64,000 bases of DNA from Flaccisagitta enflata (Eukaryota; Chaetognatha; Sagittoidea; Aphragmophora): the NCBI GenBank assembly GCA_965153355.1, contig OZ231127.1:53382001-53446000 (forward strand), given 5' to 3'. The translations under genes and the position numbers were made by a program. This document shows, one piece after another, positions 1 to 12,768 of this stretch (its first letter is position 1; each line of letters opens with the position of its first letter). The notes under the pieces are model-generated. The model was not told the DNA's origin, did not search any database, and saw only the letters and a program-made list of their open reading frames with translations.

Positions 1-122
1 GCTCGCTCTCTCTCTCGCTCGCTCGCTCGCTCGCTCTCTTTCTTTCTCTTTCTTGATGTCACCACAAACGTTGCCATGCATGCCAGACTTGTGATTAACC
101 CAGTCAGACGTGATTATGATCA

Positions 123-282
123 TTTTTAGTCGCGTGCACGCGACTCTACACCTCGCTATGTCCGTCGGTCCGTTGGTCGGTCGGTCACTTTATTTTTTTA
201 TGATTTTTTTTTCCTGTCCAAATGGTCTAAAGGCCCCTGCCCACCCGCACGCGACTTTGGTAGCCGTGTATCCGGCCTTGTT
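123..282 (+). repeat. Hairpin repeat H1 copy
   Basis: Starts TTTTTAGTCGCGTGC with a self-complementary AGTCGCG/CGCGACT stem, continues with GTCCGT/GTCGGT runs, and ends CCCCTGCCCACCCGCACGCG ... GTATCCGGCCTTGTT. Confidence 0.8.
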
Positions 283-1770
283 AATCAAATTAGTCAGTGA
301 TTGTTCGACTGACCAATGGGACAGTGCCACGACCCAACCCAGAAGCCAGAATTGCGTACCCAGAAAAGTTTCACTACCTGTGTCGTTTTAAGCGTGGAGG
401 GATGATGAAATCAAACATTCTTTTTTTTTTCGTTTGGGAAAATCTCACAAAAATATCTATTTCTACATCACCGCCCATCCACAATGAATTCTTTACACCA
501 AGTTACATGTTCTCATTTGCATGACTACAACAATACTTGCGGACTAGCGACTAAAAAGGCTTTGTCCATCCGTCTGTTGGTCCATCCGCGCTCCGCAAAA
601 GCACAAGTCAAAAAGTGGGAAAACTAGCGTTAAAAAATACCTTTTGTAAATGCGTATGTCGTTGGTTAGCCGATATTGTGACCTCATGTTATCGTGAATT
701 TTGTGAAATTATTGATAAAATGTTCAATTTAACAGTTTTAAAATCTTAATTGTGATACATTTAAAGTAGATGTTAGCACAGTCATTGTTATTTGGCCAGT
801 TGCCAAAACATTCGGGATAACTCGGAGGGATAATGAAATCATTTGTGGGAATCCGAAAGAACAGAAAAAATGTATTATTTGTCCGAAATATTTCGGACTT
901 CCAAATATTCCCTCCATGCCTAATGGACGAATGAAGAAAAAAAGAAAAACTGATACACAGAAAGCGAGAAAGAAAGAAAGAAAGAAAGAAAGCGAAGAAT
1001 GAAAGGAAGAAGAAAAATGCAGGAAGAAAGCGAGAAAGAAGTAAGATAGATAAGAAAATAAAAAAGTAGGAAGCAAAGAAAGGAAGAAAGAAGCGAAAGA
1101 AAGGAAGAGAATGGATCAGAAAGAATGAAAGAAAAGAAGTGGCGCGGGGTCACCATATCGGTTCTTGGGCGGGCGGGCGGGTGGGCAGGGGCCTGGCAAC
1201 ACAAGCCTCACGGTGAGGCCCTCACCCCTCCCCTGGACCTGTACATCCTGCTTTCCTCCAGTAGATATTTTCTGAAAATCTTCCGACTAGTCTAGCTATG
1301 CATTCTATGCCTTTTCATGCATTACTATATTTCTCTGTACTTTACTAAGCTTATTTATGAGCAAAACAAACAATAACTCATTTACAGACACGTTCCATGA
1401 TCTTTAGAACAAAAAACGACAGTTTTAAGTTGGGTGAAAGGCAGAGTTTCAGTTTCAGTCCCTATCTATAACTATATTCATGACTTTATTGAAATTTTTT
1501 TTATTGTTATAAAATTAGATTCTGAAAACCTAGTATGATAAAGGCATTGTTTTGTTAATTATTTGCTTTGTTTAATAATTCATAGAGATCAAAAATACTC
1601 GATGTACAAATGAAAGTAATAGTTTCGTTAAAAATAGTAGTGCAAGAATTTAAAACCATCAAGGGAAAAATTCTAAGACTTAAATTTGCATATTTTGCGA
1701 CCACTGGGATTTGAACTGTTTGGAATTCACTTTGGAACTTTCGCATCACTCAAATCGCCATAATTGATTC

Positions 1771-1771
1771 T

Positions 1772-1829
<58 letters not shown>

Positions 1830-1975
1830 TCTCTCTGTTTTTCATTGATTTTTCTTTTATTTTATTCTTTCTTTTTCTTTTTTCCTTCCTTCCTTCCTTC
1901 CTTATTCCTTCCTTCCTTCCTTCCTTCCTTCCTTCTTCCTTCTCACCTTCTTCTCCTTCCTTCCTTCCTTCCAAA
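1771..1975. repeat. CT and CCTT microsatellites
   Basis: CT dinucleotide run (1771-1826) followed by a CCTT-rich tetranucleotide tract (1880-1975). ORFs across it are low-complexity artefacts. Confidence 0.9.
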
Positions 1976-2298
1976 CCTTCCGAGAGGCATCCAGCCCTTC
2001 CGAGTAGCGGCGCTACTCGCTACTACAAGATGTACAGGTCTGTCCCCCACACTTGCCGCATAAACACAAACTCACTCACAAAAGTACACACTCACACACA
2101 TACACACAAACAAACAAACACACAACAACTGCACCATCATCACTATGCGTTTTACGAACCAATGGACGGGCATATGGAACGATGGACGGATGGACAGAGG
2201 GACAGATGGACGGACGGACAAAGCTTATCGAGCGTGTCTGCAACTAAAGATCTAATAAAGGGAGCGAGAATGTAAGAAAGATAGAAACAATGGAAGAG

Positions 2299-2353
<55 letters not shown>

Positions 2354-2412
2354 AAACATAATACATCCTCAGGCAAAAGGCACGTGTGAAGATTCATCAC
2401 ATCAAGACTTAC

Positions 2413-3030
2413 CATACATTTTTCCCTCATCAGAGAGAATGATTTTTCTTCTGCCGCATGGAGGGTAAATGGCGAGGGCCTCTTGGAAGGCCTGCTCAAT
2501 GTCGGGGGACCAAACCCCCTCAGCATCATTCTCTAAAGTGTCAGCGTCGAGATTCGTACCTCCACCGGAAGAAGAAGATGGCGAAACGGCGCCCTGAAGT
2601 GATAAAACTTGATCAATAGTAGATGTTCAAGGACAATCATTCTTGGTACGAAGTAAGATTGACCATGATTGCCCTTTTGGGCGGCAGTCATTACTGGCCC
2701 CAAGGCCATAGACCCTGAAAATGACTTTCTAGGTTCTTAAGCCTATCACAGGATTATAAAACCGAGTATTATGCTTTGCCTTTTACTCTAACAAAAAAAA
2801 ATTACCTGATCCATTGACATCAACGCCAGATCTTTCCCTTGATTTCTGTCAAGATGGGACGGGGAAGCTTGTTCGCCGAGAGGCTCTCCATGATGAGGGT
2901 GATGATGAGGAAGATGATGATGTAGGTCGCCGTTGTTCACCTTTGATGGACTTTCTTGCGACTTGTGTCCGCTCATAAAAGGTCCTATATTATTGTTGTT
3001 GTTGGTCGCGTTATTGTTGTTCCAAGACAT
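2413..3030 (-). CDS. TEAD: TEAD/Scalloped-type transcription factor, first two coding exons (partial)
   Basis: Two minus-strand exons, 3030-2806 (75 codons, phase 0, donor CAG|GTAAT) and 2593-2413 (181 bp, acceptor CAG|GGC, donor TATG|GTAAG). Exon 2 encodes the start of a TEA DNA-binding domain: [30 protein letters not shown], then GKMYG, which is the family's most conserved stretch. TEAD proteins bind MCAT sites and act in the nucleus with the Yorkie/YAP co-activator of Hippo signalling; that role is family knowledge. Exon 1 is low complexity: an Asn-rich N-terminus and a His-rich run around residues 37-48. I chose the ATG at 3030 because the frame further upstream offers only non-ATG starts. 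The rest of the TEA domain and the YAP-binding domain must lie left of base 1; I could not find them in 1-2412. Confidence 0.92.
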
Positions 3031-3484
3031 GATGATGTCCGTTGGTATATGTATTTTCGAAATGAGGTGTGGAGTCGTTTCAAGGCTCAATTTGGTTTCC
3101 GTTAAAACTTGAAGGCTGGAGGTAGTCCAGACATATCACACATTGAGGTCGCAGTTGAGGCTTAAGTATATAAAGGTTTTAAAAACGAAAAAAAAAAACA
3201 AACGAAAAAACGGTATACAATCCGAGAGAAACGGTGGTTTTGAACTTGTATTGACGGGGGAGGGAAGTCATTTCATGGAAGCAAAGTTTGATTTTCTTTT
3301 TTCCTTCTTGCAACGACAACCTGAGTGGAAGAAAAAATGTTGACAGGGTAAGATTATTTGAAGTAAAACTGAGAATTAGATTTTTAAAGCAAAGAGCGTT
3401 TTCCATCATTCTGTCGTTACCGTTTTTTTCCTCCAACATACGCAGTAAGTGGGCAAAACGGACGCGTATTTGGTTAAATCTGAA

Positions 3485-3671
3485 CAAGTAACGCAGATTT
3501 ACTATATCGTCGCGGACGGGTGGGCTGGGGTGTCCATCCCCAATCCACAACCCAACCCCCTACACAAGAGTTTAGAACACTAGTTTTCCACTTTTCCACT
3601 CGCTCACCACGGACCGACGGACGAAGCCTCTTATACTATAAGTTTTAAAGTCGCTAGCCCGCGACTAAAAA
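3485..3671 (-). repeat. Hairpin repeat H2 copy, diverged
   Basis: Reads GCGGACGGGTGGGCTGGGG at its left and ends with ACGGACGAAGCCTCTTATA and CGCGACTAAAAA, the H2 terminus in reverse orientation. Confidence 0.7.
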
Positions 3672-3888
3672 TGGGCCTGATAGCCCCTTCTTCTCACAAG
3701 ATTTCCGAAACTCACTACCGTATTTCCTGTAATTAGCGCCCCGGGCGGTTTTGAAATTGAAATGAAACATTGTTTACTTAACCCGAAATTAGCGCCACCT
3801 CATTCACTCATCTAAAGATGATTTGGTTCTGTTGAATGGTTATCTGTAATCTTTTGTTTTTAAGACTTTTTAAGCGGGTTTTTGAATT

Positions 3889-3957
3889 AGGATTAGGGGT
3901 AGGTTTAGGGTTAGGGTTGGGGATAGTTTTAGGGTTAGGGCTAGGGACATGGTTAGC
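3889..3957 (+). repeat. Degenerate TTAGGG interstitial telomere-like tract
   Basis: About ten TTAGGG-like hexamers, several exact (GGTTAGGG), others TTTAGGG or CTAGGG. It lies inside the 3716-5085 element. Confidence 0.75.
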
Positions 3958-4279
3958 ATTAGAGCTAAGGGTTGGCTGGGTTTTAAGTATTACAGCCCAA
4001 AGCTACTCGAATTAAAGCTTTGCCCTGGTGGAAGATTCGGAAACAGAAACAAAATCGTGTTAAAATTCATACAAAATTGCCGATGATTTTATATAAAACT
4101 TATTGTTGTTGATAAAAATTTTGTAATATGATTCAATTAAGTATTTTAACAATAAGAATATTTTTGTATTGTACATCATTCTTTTAATCTTTAGGAAAGA
4201 AAAAAAACTATTTACAATAAACTTGATAATATTTTTTCTCCAAAAGTGTGATTTTGTCATGGGCTCTCTTTCTCTGAAA

Positions 4280-5027
4280 CAGAGGAGCCGATTTTGCGTA
4301 GCATGGTAGCAATGCTACGCGGCAGGCAAGCGCCGAAGCGCGGCAGGAGGAGGGGGCGGAGTGAAGGGGCAAAAGTGAAATCGCTGAATGCCAGATTTCT
4401 CCTTCGTGAGCTCCATGAGCTTTACGCCACTCTCAAAATTGACGAAATACGCAACAGGCGCAGGCGTTTTCACCTACCTCAAAACCGTATGCCGTCCTAT
4501 TATTCCCGATGGATAAAAACCTCATTTGCATATTGCAGTCAAAAGATTTATGCACGCTAATAAACGTTCTTAAAACGACAACATAATGATTCTGAGTGTT
4601 GAATATTGCATCATTTTTATGATCGGATATGTGCTCGAATTGACTTCGTAATAACAATGCAAAGCAGCAATTCTTCTTCAGAAGCGTTTCTGCCAAACAC
4701 CATCGCGTTTTGTTTGATAGGATATTACTTCTGAAAATATCACCCAAATTTAGCGCGATTGTTGGTACCATGGCATCTCTCAATTCTCCAACTCCTTGCC
4801 GAGGATTTGGAATTTTGGAACTTACGCATACATCTATGCCAGTTCAAAAGTGCGGTGGCACAGTCGTATATTACTCCAAGCAGCGAAACTAGTGTAACGT
4901 TCGTAATGAGCACTTCAGATAGACAGGGGCGGGAATGAATTTATGAAGTCGTGTTCGTGTGAAAAATGCGGCAGTTTGTGCTGGATTTTTCATGCTACGC
5001 GGCAGCATAGCAAAATCGGCACCTCTG
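4280..5027. mobile_element. hAT-like non-autonomous element, nested
   Basis: Ends CAGAGGAGCCGATTTTGC and, inverted, CAGAGGTGCCGATTTTGC. A perfect 8-bp direct repeat CTCTGAAA flanks it (4272-4279 and 5028-5035). An 8-bp duplication with CAGRG ends is the hAT signature. The 88-codon ORF inside resembles no transposase I know. Confidence 0.8.
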
Positions 5028-5336
5028 CTCTGAAAAAGGGAGGGGCGCTAATTAGAGGGGGGCGATAAATACAGGAACTACGGTAATCACATGAAGCAAA
5101 GAGTGTTTTACGCAAAAAATAGTTGGAGACGTCATTGAGCAGAGTGAAAAATCGTTTTGAACCATTAGCATGGCAGTTCTAAAATTTCTCAGTCCCTGTT
5201 GCACGAGTATAATACGAGCGTTTTTCTAGGCTGGCATCACGACGCGACGTTGCGCGATTATAAATGAGATCAAAAGATCGCGAAAATGCAATGCTCATCA
5301 TAACGCGCCAAAGAGCAGTGACGCGAACACGCACAA

Positions 5337-6061
<725 letters not shown>

Positions 6062-6291
6062 TATGAGCTGAGAGAAATTCTGGAGGTATGTACTTAGTGA
6101 ACGGATTAATAACAGAGAACAAATCTGCAACGAGAAGCGGAGTACAAATGGATAATAAAGTCAAGGTCGTTTGCAGTCTGCTTTAAGTTCCTTGTGTCCG
6201 ACCGTTCGTCCATTGTCACAGTGGGGGTGGGCAATTCTTTTGAACCCATTTGGTTCTTCAATCGGTCGGTCGGTATATCATTCCATAGGGC

Positions 6292-6716
6292 TTTTTTAGT
6301 CGCGTGAACGCGACTCTAGAAGCCGCTGTGTCGGTCTGTCGGTCCGTCCGTCCGTCACGTAACTTTTTTGAAATATGGCTCTAATCTTCATTTTAAAGGT
6401 ACTTTAGGGTACTTGAGGGTACTTAAGGGTACTTTAGGGTAATTCAAGGTACATTAGGTACTTAAGGGTACTTTAGACTAGGAGGTACTTAAAGCACCTA
6501 AAGTTCCTAAAGTACTTAAAGTACCTAACTAAAGTACCCTAAACTATAGTACCCTAAAGTACCTAAAGTACCCTAAAGTATCCTTGTTTCTATTTTTTTT
6601 ATCACATTTATTTTTATCTTTATTACCTTAATTATTTATTTTTATCTTTATTACCTTAATTACCTTAATTACCTTATTACCCTTATTACCACGCGACTAA
6701 GGTTTGTTGACCTTGT
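6292..6716 (+). repeat. Hairpin repeat H copy with internal GGTACTTTAGG array
   Basis: Starts TTTTTTAGTCGCGTGAACGCG with GTCCGTCC runs and ends ACGCGACTAAGG ... CCTTGTT. Its interior is a tandem array of ~10-11-bp GGTACTT(T)AGG units that reverses to AAAGTACCT after about 6490. Confidence 0.65.
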
Positions 6717-7576
6717 TGTGAATCTTTTAAATTTAAGTGTTGTTTCTCCATGAGCCAAGTTGCGGCGTCGCGTTGGTCGGTCTGACCTACTTGCCCTTTG
6801 TTATTTGGCATTGCTCAAGTTTACTTGACGAGTCGTTGTTGAAGTTCAACAACCAAACGCGTTAGGAACGCGAATCGACTTTCTCAGCGATTAAATTATT
6901 TAGAGGTTTCTTAATCACTTGTGCGTAGTTAGGAGTTCAGAGCAGAGAAAAAAAGGCTAATAGAATTAGCAATTTCTTGCGCATAACGAGCAACGATTAT
7001 AATTACCGAGGATTAATCAAGACTTCTTGCACAATGGAGAAAAATACGCAGCGAAATACCATGTACTTCGAGCTTTGCAAATTTGAAATTTTTACAAAAT
7101 TGGCTAATGAACGCGCCGCACTTCATGATGACGATGATCAATCGGTTTTTTCCTAATTACACTCGCGAAGGCGCCGACTGATTACTTTGAGTAAAGAAAT
7201 ATCTTTGTTAACGGCCTATTTACGCCTCAACAATCTTGCCATGGAGAAAATTCTTTAGTCTGCATGCTGAGTCGTATCCTGCAATAATGGATTTCAAGGG
7301 ACTAAAAAATTCTTCTATCATCTTGATCGATCTAGGTAGATTTCTGTTACCAGGAATGACGACTATCGCCGACCGAAAAAAAATATCAAGGATGGTTTGT
7401 TTTTTGTTATTCATTTTTATGTGTCCGTCCATCGGTCACGCAAAAATGAAAAATCGCTGAAAATGTTTGGAATCATTCATTCTGTTCATCATTGATATTA
7501 ATCGTCATTACATTCATTGATAAGGTGATAGGTCTGATACTGGGATAGATCTGGTAGAGCTGGGGATAGGTGTGAT

Positions 7577-7829
7577 CAGGGGTGTGTATAATTGAGTCGC
7601 TTTTGATACCCCCCTGCCTTTGATTTTCTTCCCCAAAAAGCAATAAAACAATGTTAAATTGTCTTTTACTAACTAATTTTTCTGATTTGGCACTGTCAAA
7701 AGTTATATTTTCCCAAATTTTCTTTTTTTCCCTTTTCTCCCCCTTTGATTTCCTTCATCATCTCCTAACCCTTTGAATTCCCCCCCCCCCCATCGGGAGG
7801 GGGGGGGAACTCAATTATATACGGGCCTG
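7577..7829. mobile_element. hAT-like MITE, family D copy 1
   Basis: Inverted ends CAGGGGTGTGTATAATTGAG and ACTCAATTATATACGGGCCTG-like. Flanks GGTGTGAT and GGTCTGAT agree at 7 of 8 positions. A second copy lies at 59212-59536. Confidence 0.7.
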
Positions 7830-7980
7830 GGTCTGATAGAGCTCGGAAAAGGTCCAAGAATTAATAACGCCAGGCGCACCGTCTTGGCCCGTGTATCCGG
7901 CATTGTTGTTTTCTCCTATCTTGAGTTTTTTCCTCTTGTTTCATCTTTTGTCTTCTGTCTGTTTGTCTGTTTCTCTGTCC

Positions 7981-8035
<55 letters not shown>

Positions 8036-8052
8036 TCTCTTTCTCTTTCTCT

Positions 8053-8092
<40 letters not shown>
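7981..8092. repeat. CT / CTTTCT microsatellite
   Basis: Pure CT runs flanking a CTCTTT hexamer run. Confidence 0.9.
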
Positions 8093-8094
<2 letters not shown>

Positions 8095-8432
8095 ATTTGG
8101 ATGCGTCATCGCATCTCTATAAGAGGGTCTGCCCGTCCGTCCGTCCGTCCGTTACGCCTATTCTGATATCACGCAGATGACGCATCGAGTTGCCCGACTA
8201 GGCTTGTTCTTTTTCTTTCCCTCTTTCTTTCTTTTCCTTTATCTTTTTCTTTATATCCATGCCGCTTTTCAAAAAGTAATTGTTTTAGATTCATTTTACC
8301 TCAGTCCATGGATTGAATTTTAACATGAGTTTAATCCCGAGACATGCATCATTACGCAGTCCATGTATATGTTAAGTCTTTTATGACCCTTCACCCTTGG
8401 TTTGGGAATGGGATCTCAGTCATCTCACTACT

Positions 8433-8777
8433 GGAGATTGGAACTAGAGGCTAGAATTACGGCCTCGAGACTGGAATTTGGGCCTGTAGGCTAGGACTTG
8501 GGCCCGGAGGCTGAAATATGGGCCTGGGGGCTGGGGTTTTTGGCCCCGAGTCTGGAATTTAAGCCTGGAGGCTGGGATTTGGGCCTCGAGCATGGGATTT
8601 GGGCCTAGAGGTCGGGTTTTAAGTCTTGAGGCCAGGGGGGTGGGGGACGTAGAAGAGGATGGAGAAGGAGGAGAAGAAAGAAAAGAAGAAGAAGAGGAAG
8701 AAGAGGGAGAAAGCATAGGTCATCGGCCCCTTCGGAGCCGCTGCCCAAAAAGTCGCATTGCCTGCGGCTAAAAAGTA
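8433..8777 (-). repeat. Hairpin C-family copy with ~20-bp array
   Basis: Roughly ten ~20-bp units (GGCTGGGATTTGGGCCTCGA-like) followed by CATAGGTCATCGGCCCCTTC and GCCGCTGCCCAAAAAG, the family terminus. Confidence 0.75.
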
Positions 8778-9042
8778 ATGATTATTCTCTTTAGCAAATG
8801 GGTAAAAGTGAAATATCAAAGTATTTAACTATTTCTATCCTTGTTATCAATAACTCCTATGCAAATCAACAGCACAGCAATATACAAATTAGAGGTTAAG
8901 TTGGGATTGAGGAAAAATAGAAGATGAATGATATTTCAATAGGCTAAACAAAACGGTGTTTTATCATATATTGCTATCATCCTCCCTCATAATGATGATC
9001 TGAATAAAAGACCTTTTGCATTTTAAATCGTATCCTACAGGC

Positions 9043-9107
<65 letters not shown>

Positions 9108-9287
9108 TCAGATTCGGACTAGAGTGGAATGAAATTGAACATCCCTCAAATTCCCTCATTCTCAATTCTAACTAGAGTGTTTTTTGTTTTTACTTACTCA
9201 TGGGAATTTTAAAAGTCTCGTTCATTCCATCTTAGAAAAAAAAAATTTCCTCTCATTTTTAATTTGTTTTCACTGTGGAGCTTCACC

Positions 9288-9540
9288 TTTTTTTAGTTGC
9301 GGACACGCAACTCTATAAGAGGCTTTGTCCGTCCGTCCGTCCGTCCGTCCGTCCGTCGGTTGGTTGGTCCGTCACGCTCGAGTTGAAAACGCGAGAAACG
9401 TGCATTTTACGATGCTGCAGCTGTCATTGAATGTGTGTGGGTTTATGTTAGTGTGTGGGAAGGGGGTTGGGGCGAGGCTGGAGGTTGGCTGCCCCTGCCC
9501 ACCCGTCCGCAACGATATTGTGACCCCCGCGTCACTTGTT
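9288..9540 (+). repeat. Hairpin repeat H2 copy, full length
   Basis: Starts TTTTTTTAGTTGCGGACACGC, then ATAAGAGGCTTTGTCC with seven GTCC units, then CCCCTGCCCACCCGTCCGC and AACGATATTGTGACC at the far end. Confidence 0.85.
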
Positions 9541-10144
9541 TAAAGAGAGAGAGAGAAAAATAAGGCCAAGTTATGGCAAATATGGGCGCCTTTCTAATCA
9601 TTTGTGAATAAACGTTTTGAATGGATGGATGGATGAATATGAACGAATAAATTCATGACTGATTTGGCTAAATGAAATTGTATGAATGACTGCCTGATGA
9701 TGCTATATGCCGAAACACGACATGTTGCTTTTCGAAGCCCACTTAACTATTTCTCATTAGTCATGAATAAATAAACGAATGAATGATAGGGCGAATGAAC
9801 GAATGAATGAGTGAATATGGGAAGGAAAGGGAGTTAAGAGGAATGAAGATAGACGCTGGAATCGGCCATTTGCGCAGTTCAGATGTTTGCTTGATGGACC
9901 AATTACCAACCAATCACCCAACCAATGGACGGACGGACGGACGGAAATATCAAGGCCGGATACACGACCAAAAGGTAGTTGACGGGTGGGCGGGGGCAGT
10001 GAGGTGGGTTGGCAGGGGCTGTATTGTGGCAAATGTGGCCAGGCATGGGTAATGATCAGAAACCCATAAGTCAGTCGCCTTCGAGTCATCTCAAATTTCG
10101 CGTTATCAATTCCCCCCCCCCTACGACAGTCTCTTAAAAAAAAA

Positions 10145-10235
10145 ACAAGTGAGGCGGGGTCACAATATCGTTGCAGACAGGTGGGCAGGGGCATCCAACC
10201 CCTAGCCTCACCCTAACTCCCCCTCAACACCCCCC
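10145..10235 (-). repeat. Hairpin repeat H2, partial
   Basis: CAAGTGAGGCGGGGTCACAA followed by TATCGTTGCAGACAGGTGGG: one H2 end only. Confidence 0.6.
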
Positions 10236-10409
10236 CCCAAGGCCCCAACATCTTAATGCGCGTTTCTTCTACTTTCAAATCGTGTAAATATTTCATCTCC
10301 GCCCTACCCAAAAAGGGCTACACTTATGGATCATTAAACACGATTCAAAAGGACCTAGTAGTGGTGTAGAATCCAAAATGTTGATTATTGATTCAATCTT
10401 TACTATGCC

Positions 10410-10742
10410 CATGGATGTAGGAGAGCTCTAAGATTTGTCACGTCCACTTAGCATTACAAGACCGAGTCAGGATCAAGACCAATTTATGTCAAAAGTACAA
10501 ACTGCAAAAGAACTTATTCCTTTTATATTTTGCATCATTTACGAATGAAAATCTACTATTCAAAGGGTTTTTGTTCTAATTCAAACAAACTCTGCTGAAT
10601 TTTTCTCTTTTTAAACTGTTTTTCTCAAAAATTTCTAATTCATCAACCTAAAATCACTCCTAATTCAAAACCGACTTGGTTTTCAAGACCGACTTTTACC
10701 ACGTCCATAGACGTGGTGGACGTGGCGTCCCCTACATCCATG
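10410..10742. mobile_element. MITE family E copy 1 (8-bp duplication)
   Basis: Ends CATGGATGTAGGAGAGC and CCCCTACATCCATG are inverted. Flanks ACTATGCC and ACTATACC match at 7 of 8. Near both ends are CACGTCC motifs. The same ends bound a 2.4-kb copy at 53042-55457. Confidence 0.7.
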
Positions 10743-11393
10743 ACTATACCAATGAGCACAAAAAGGTGCGGTTTTTATCTGTCCATTTTCAGGTTCTTGG
10801 AGTAAACAATTGCTCATCTTCATCATTGGTCATTGGGGCTCATTTGAGAAGTGCGAAAGGTTTGTCATAAGATCCATTCACTCTCACGCCTAATCGTGGA
10901 TTAGTCGTGGGAATTGATGGCCATCAATATGAGCCATTTAAGTGAGAACCATGTCGTGAGCTACCATGGGAGGTCAGGTCCGTTCAAGAGAGGGAGAGTT
11001 AACATCCGCAATCGATCATCGAAACATCGATTCAGACGATTGGATGAGTGAACGAGTGTGAAGGCATGAACTGGATGCCATGTTTAAGTTCGAGGGGAAA
11101 AAAGAGAAACCAGGCGATTCCCAACTGCCTTCTTAGGAAAATAGGGAGAAATTTCCTTTTCTGGCTTAACTGACGGCAAAACTGTTGAAAGAAGGGTTGA
11201 TTTTGACGTTTTAATCCGATCAAGTAACCCTCGATTCGGTCCGGAGAAAAAATACGGCGAAAAAAGTGAAAATATGCGAAACATTCCAAGGATGTGGCAG
11301 GAACGTGAGCCCATTATAGAGAAAAACTGCGTATGTTGGATCACTTTCAAGCATTTACTACCAAAATATAAGCTTTAACAACCAAAAACTTAC

Positions 11394-11452
11394 CTTCTTG
11401 AAGAAATAGGCACTTGGTGATACTTCTCCAAAAATAAAATCAAACATTAAGT
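11394..11452 (-). CDS. Isolated candidate exon, unidentified
   Basis: A 59-bp block with a pyrimidine-rich acceptor (TTTTCTTTAACCTCCTAG) and a perfect GTAAGT donor. Only one frame is open, giving LMFDFIFGEVSPSAYFFKK. I found no partner exons in the window and do not recognise the peptide. It could be chance. Confidence 0.25.
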
Positions 11453-11729
11453 CTAGGAGGTTAAAGAAAATAAGGAGAGAAGGATCCTGGTATGATAGGA
11501 ATGAACAAAGAATGCCTGAGCAAGTTTCGTCTGACTGCGCAACAGTTCGGCGCAGTCTGTTGGATGGGATGAGGATCGATGAGGAACTGACGTCAAAACC
11601 TTTTCAGCCAATCCAGAATCGAGGCGCGATAACTCAACCCAAATCCACAATTGAGCCAAATACCCAGGCACGGCATTTATTCCACCCAATAAAAAAATTA
11701 TCGTTGCAAAAACAGTGTCTAATCCGATG

Positions 11730-12633
11730 TGTGTCACAGATTCACTTTTTCCTGAAAACAATTTTTAACTAGTGTCTAAAATGACTAAAGAAAGAAAATA
11801 ATTTTTCCTATAATAAAGGATTTTGAAACTGGTTGGGAGGAAGCCATGATTTTCAATCCCATGGCCGATTCCTGATGATTTTCTTGATCTCTTCAAACCA
11901 AACAGTGGAGGGCACTTTGTTGAAGTGCGACCCGCCTGTACTTGGGTCTTGGAGGTGTATATATATGTATATGGATACTTTTGTATGTATATATGTATAT
12001 ATATATGGGTCGAAACCCTTTAAGGTACAGGACTCCAACTGATGACCAGAAGCTGTATGGTTTGATATTTATATAAAAAATTTTTTTGGACATGTACTAA
12101 AACTTTTTTACCCTTCATGGTGACCTATCATCCCATGATATATCTTCTTTGAAGATGAAGGCCTTTTTCCCTTTAATCACTAAAAATCATAACCATAACC
12201 ATACATAGTATAAATTCTCCTAAATCCCACCCCCCTAATTAGGATAAAGGGGCTCAACTAGGGATATGGACACCTTGGTTCTCTTTTTTCAATTAGGTCA
12301 ACTCTAACCAAAATTGGGCTGAGTTGATGGTCCCGATCAATGCCAGAAGACAGCTCTAACAACACCCTTTCCCTAAAATATTCATTATTTCTAAATAAAA
12401 TATTTAGATATTTATTTTTAAGATAGGAAAATATGACACATTTAGTAAAAAGTATATGCCTAAGGAATTTTGTTAGTGTTTCAAAAGACCACAGATTAGG
12501 TATGTATGTGTATGTAATGGAAGCTTACACTATATAAATGTCCATATCTTTTCCAAATTTTGTTCAATTTCTGTTTCCTTTTGATTAATTGTATGAGTTT
12601 TATATAGGATAAATTGTTGCACAAGCCACATAG
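11730..12633 (+). repeat. PLE pseudo-LTR, left copy
   Basis: Direct repeat of 15802-16700. I count about four substitutions and three small indels in ~900 bp. Contains a TATATGTATA-rich patch at 11957-12006. Confidence 0.95.
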
Positions 12634-12768
12634 TTTAGTGCCTTGGTATAGAATGTCCGGCGGTCCCATTTGGTGACTCTCGATTCTTGCCTTTAGGGCA
12701 TGGTTTCTTTCAACAGTATTATAACTGTAATACAAAATATAGTAACAAATCTTTATTCCTCAACAATT

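Larger units (their letters stand above)
1..2412. other. TEAD intron, repeats only
   Basis: No exon was recognised. The stretch holds a hairpin-family copy (123-282), purine-rich GAAA tracts (about 950-1130), CT and CCTT runs (1771-1826, 1880-1975), a GTCC-type repeat tail (2160-2256) and a GAAA run (2295-2350). Confidence 0.7.
3716..5085. mobile_element. Tc1/mariner-like inverted-repeat element, host of a nested element
   Basis: The left end TACCGTATTTCCTG and right end CAGGAACTACGGTA are inverted copies followed inward by AATTAGCGCCCC/GGGGCGCTAATT. TA at both edges fits the mariner-type duplication. No transposase was seen. A related right end is found near 42678-42707. Confidence 0.65.

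Noticed and set aside
4294-4560. 88-aa ORF as a transposase
   Set aside because: Arg-rich, short, and starting in the inverted end of the nested MITE; no catalytic motif.
12003-12060. Hammerhead ribozyme in the pseudo-LTR
   Set aside because: CGAAAC and CTGATGA boxes occur close together in permuted order, but I cannot draw a stem II; the clade is described as lacking canonical hammerheads. A covariance-model search would decide.
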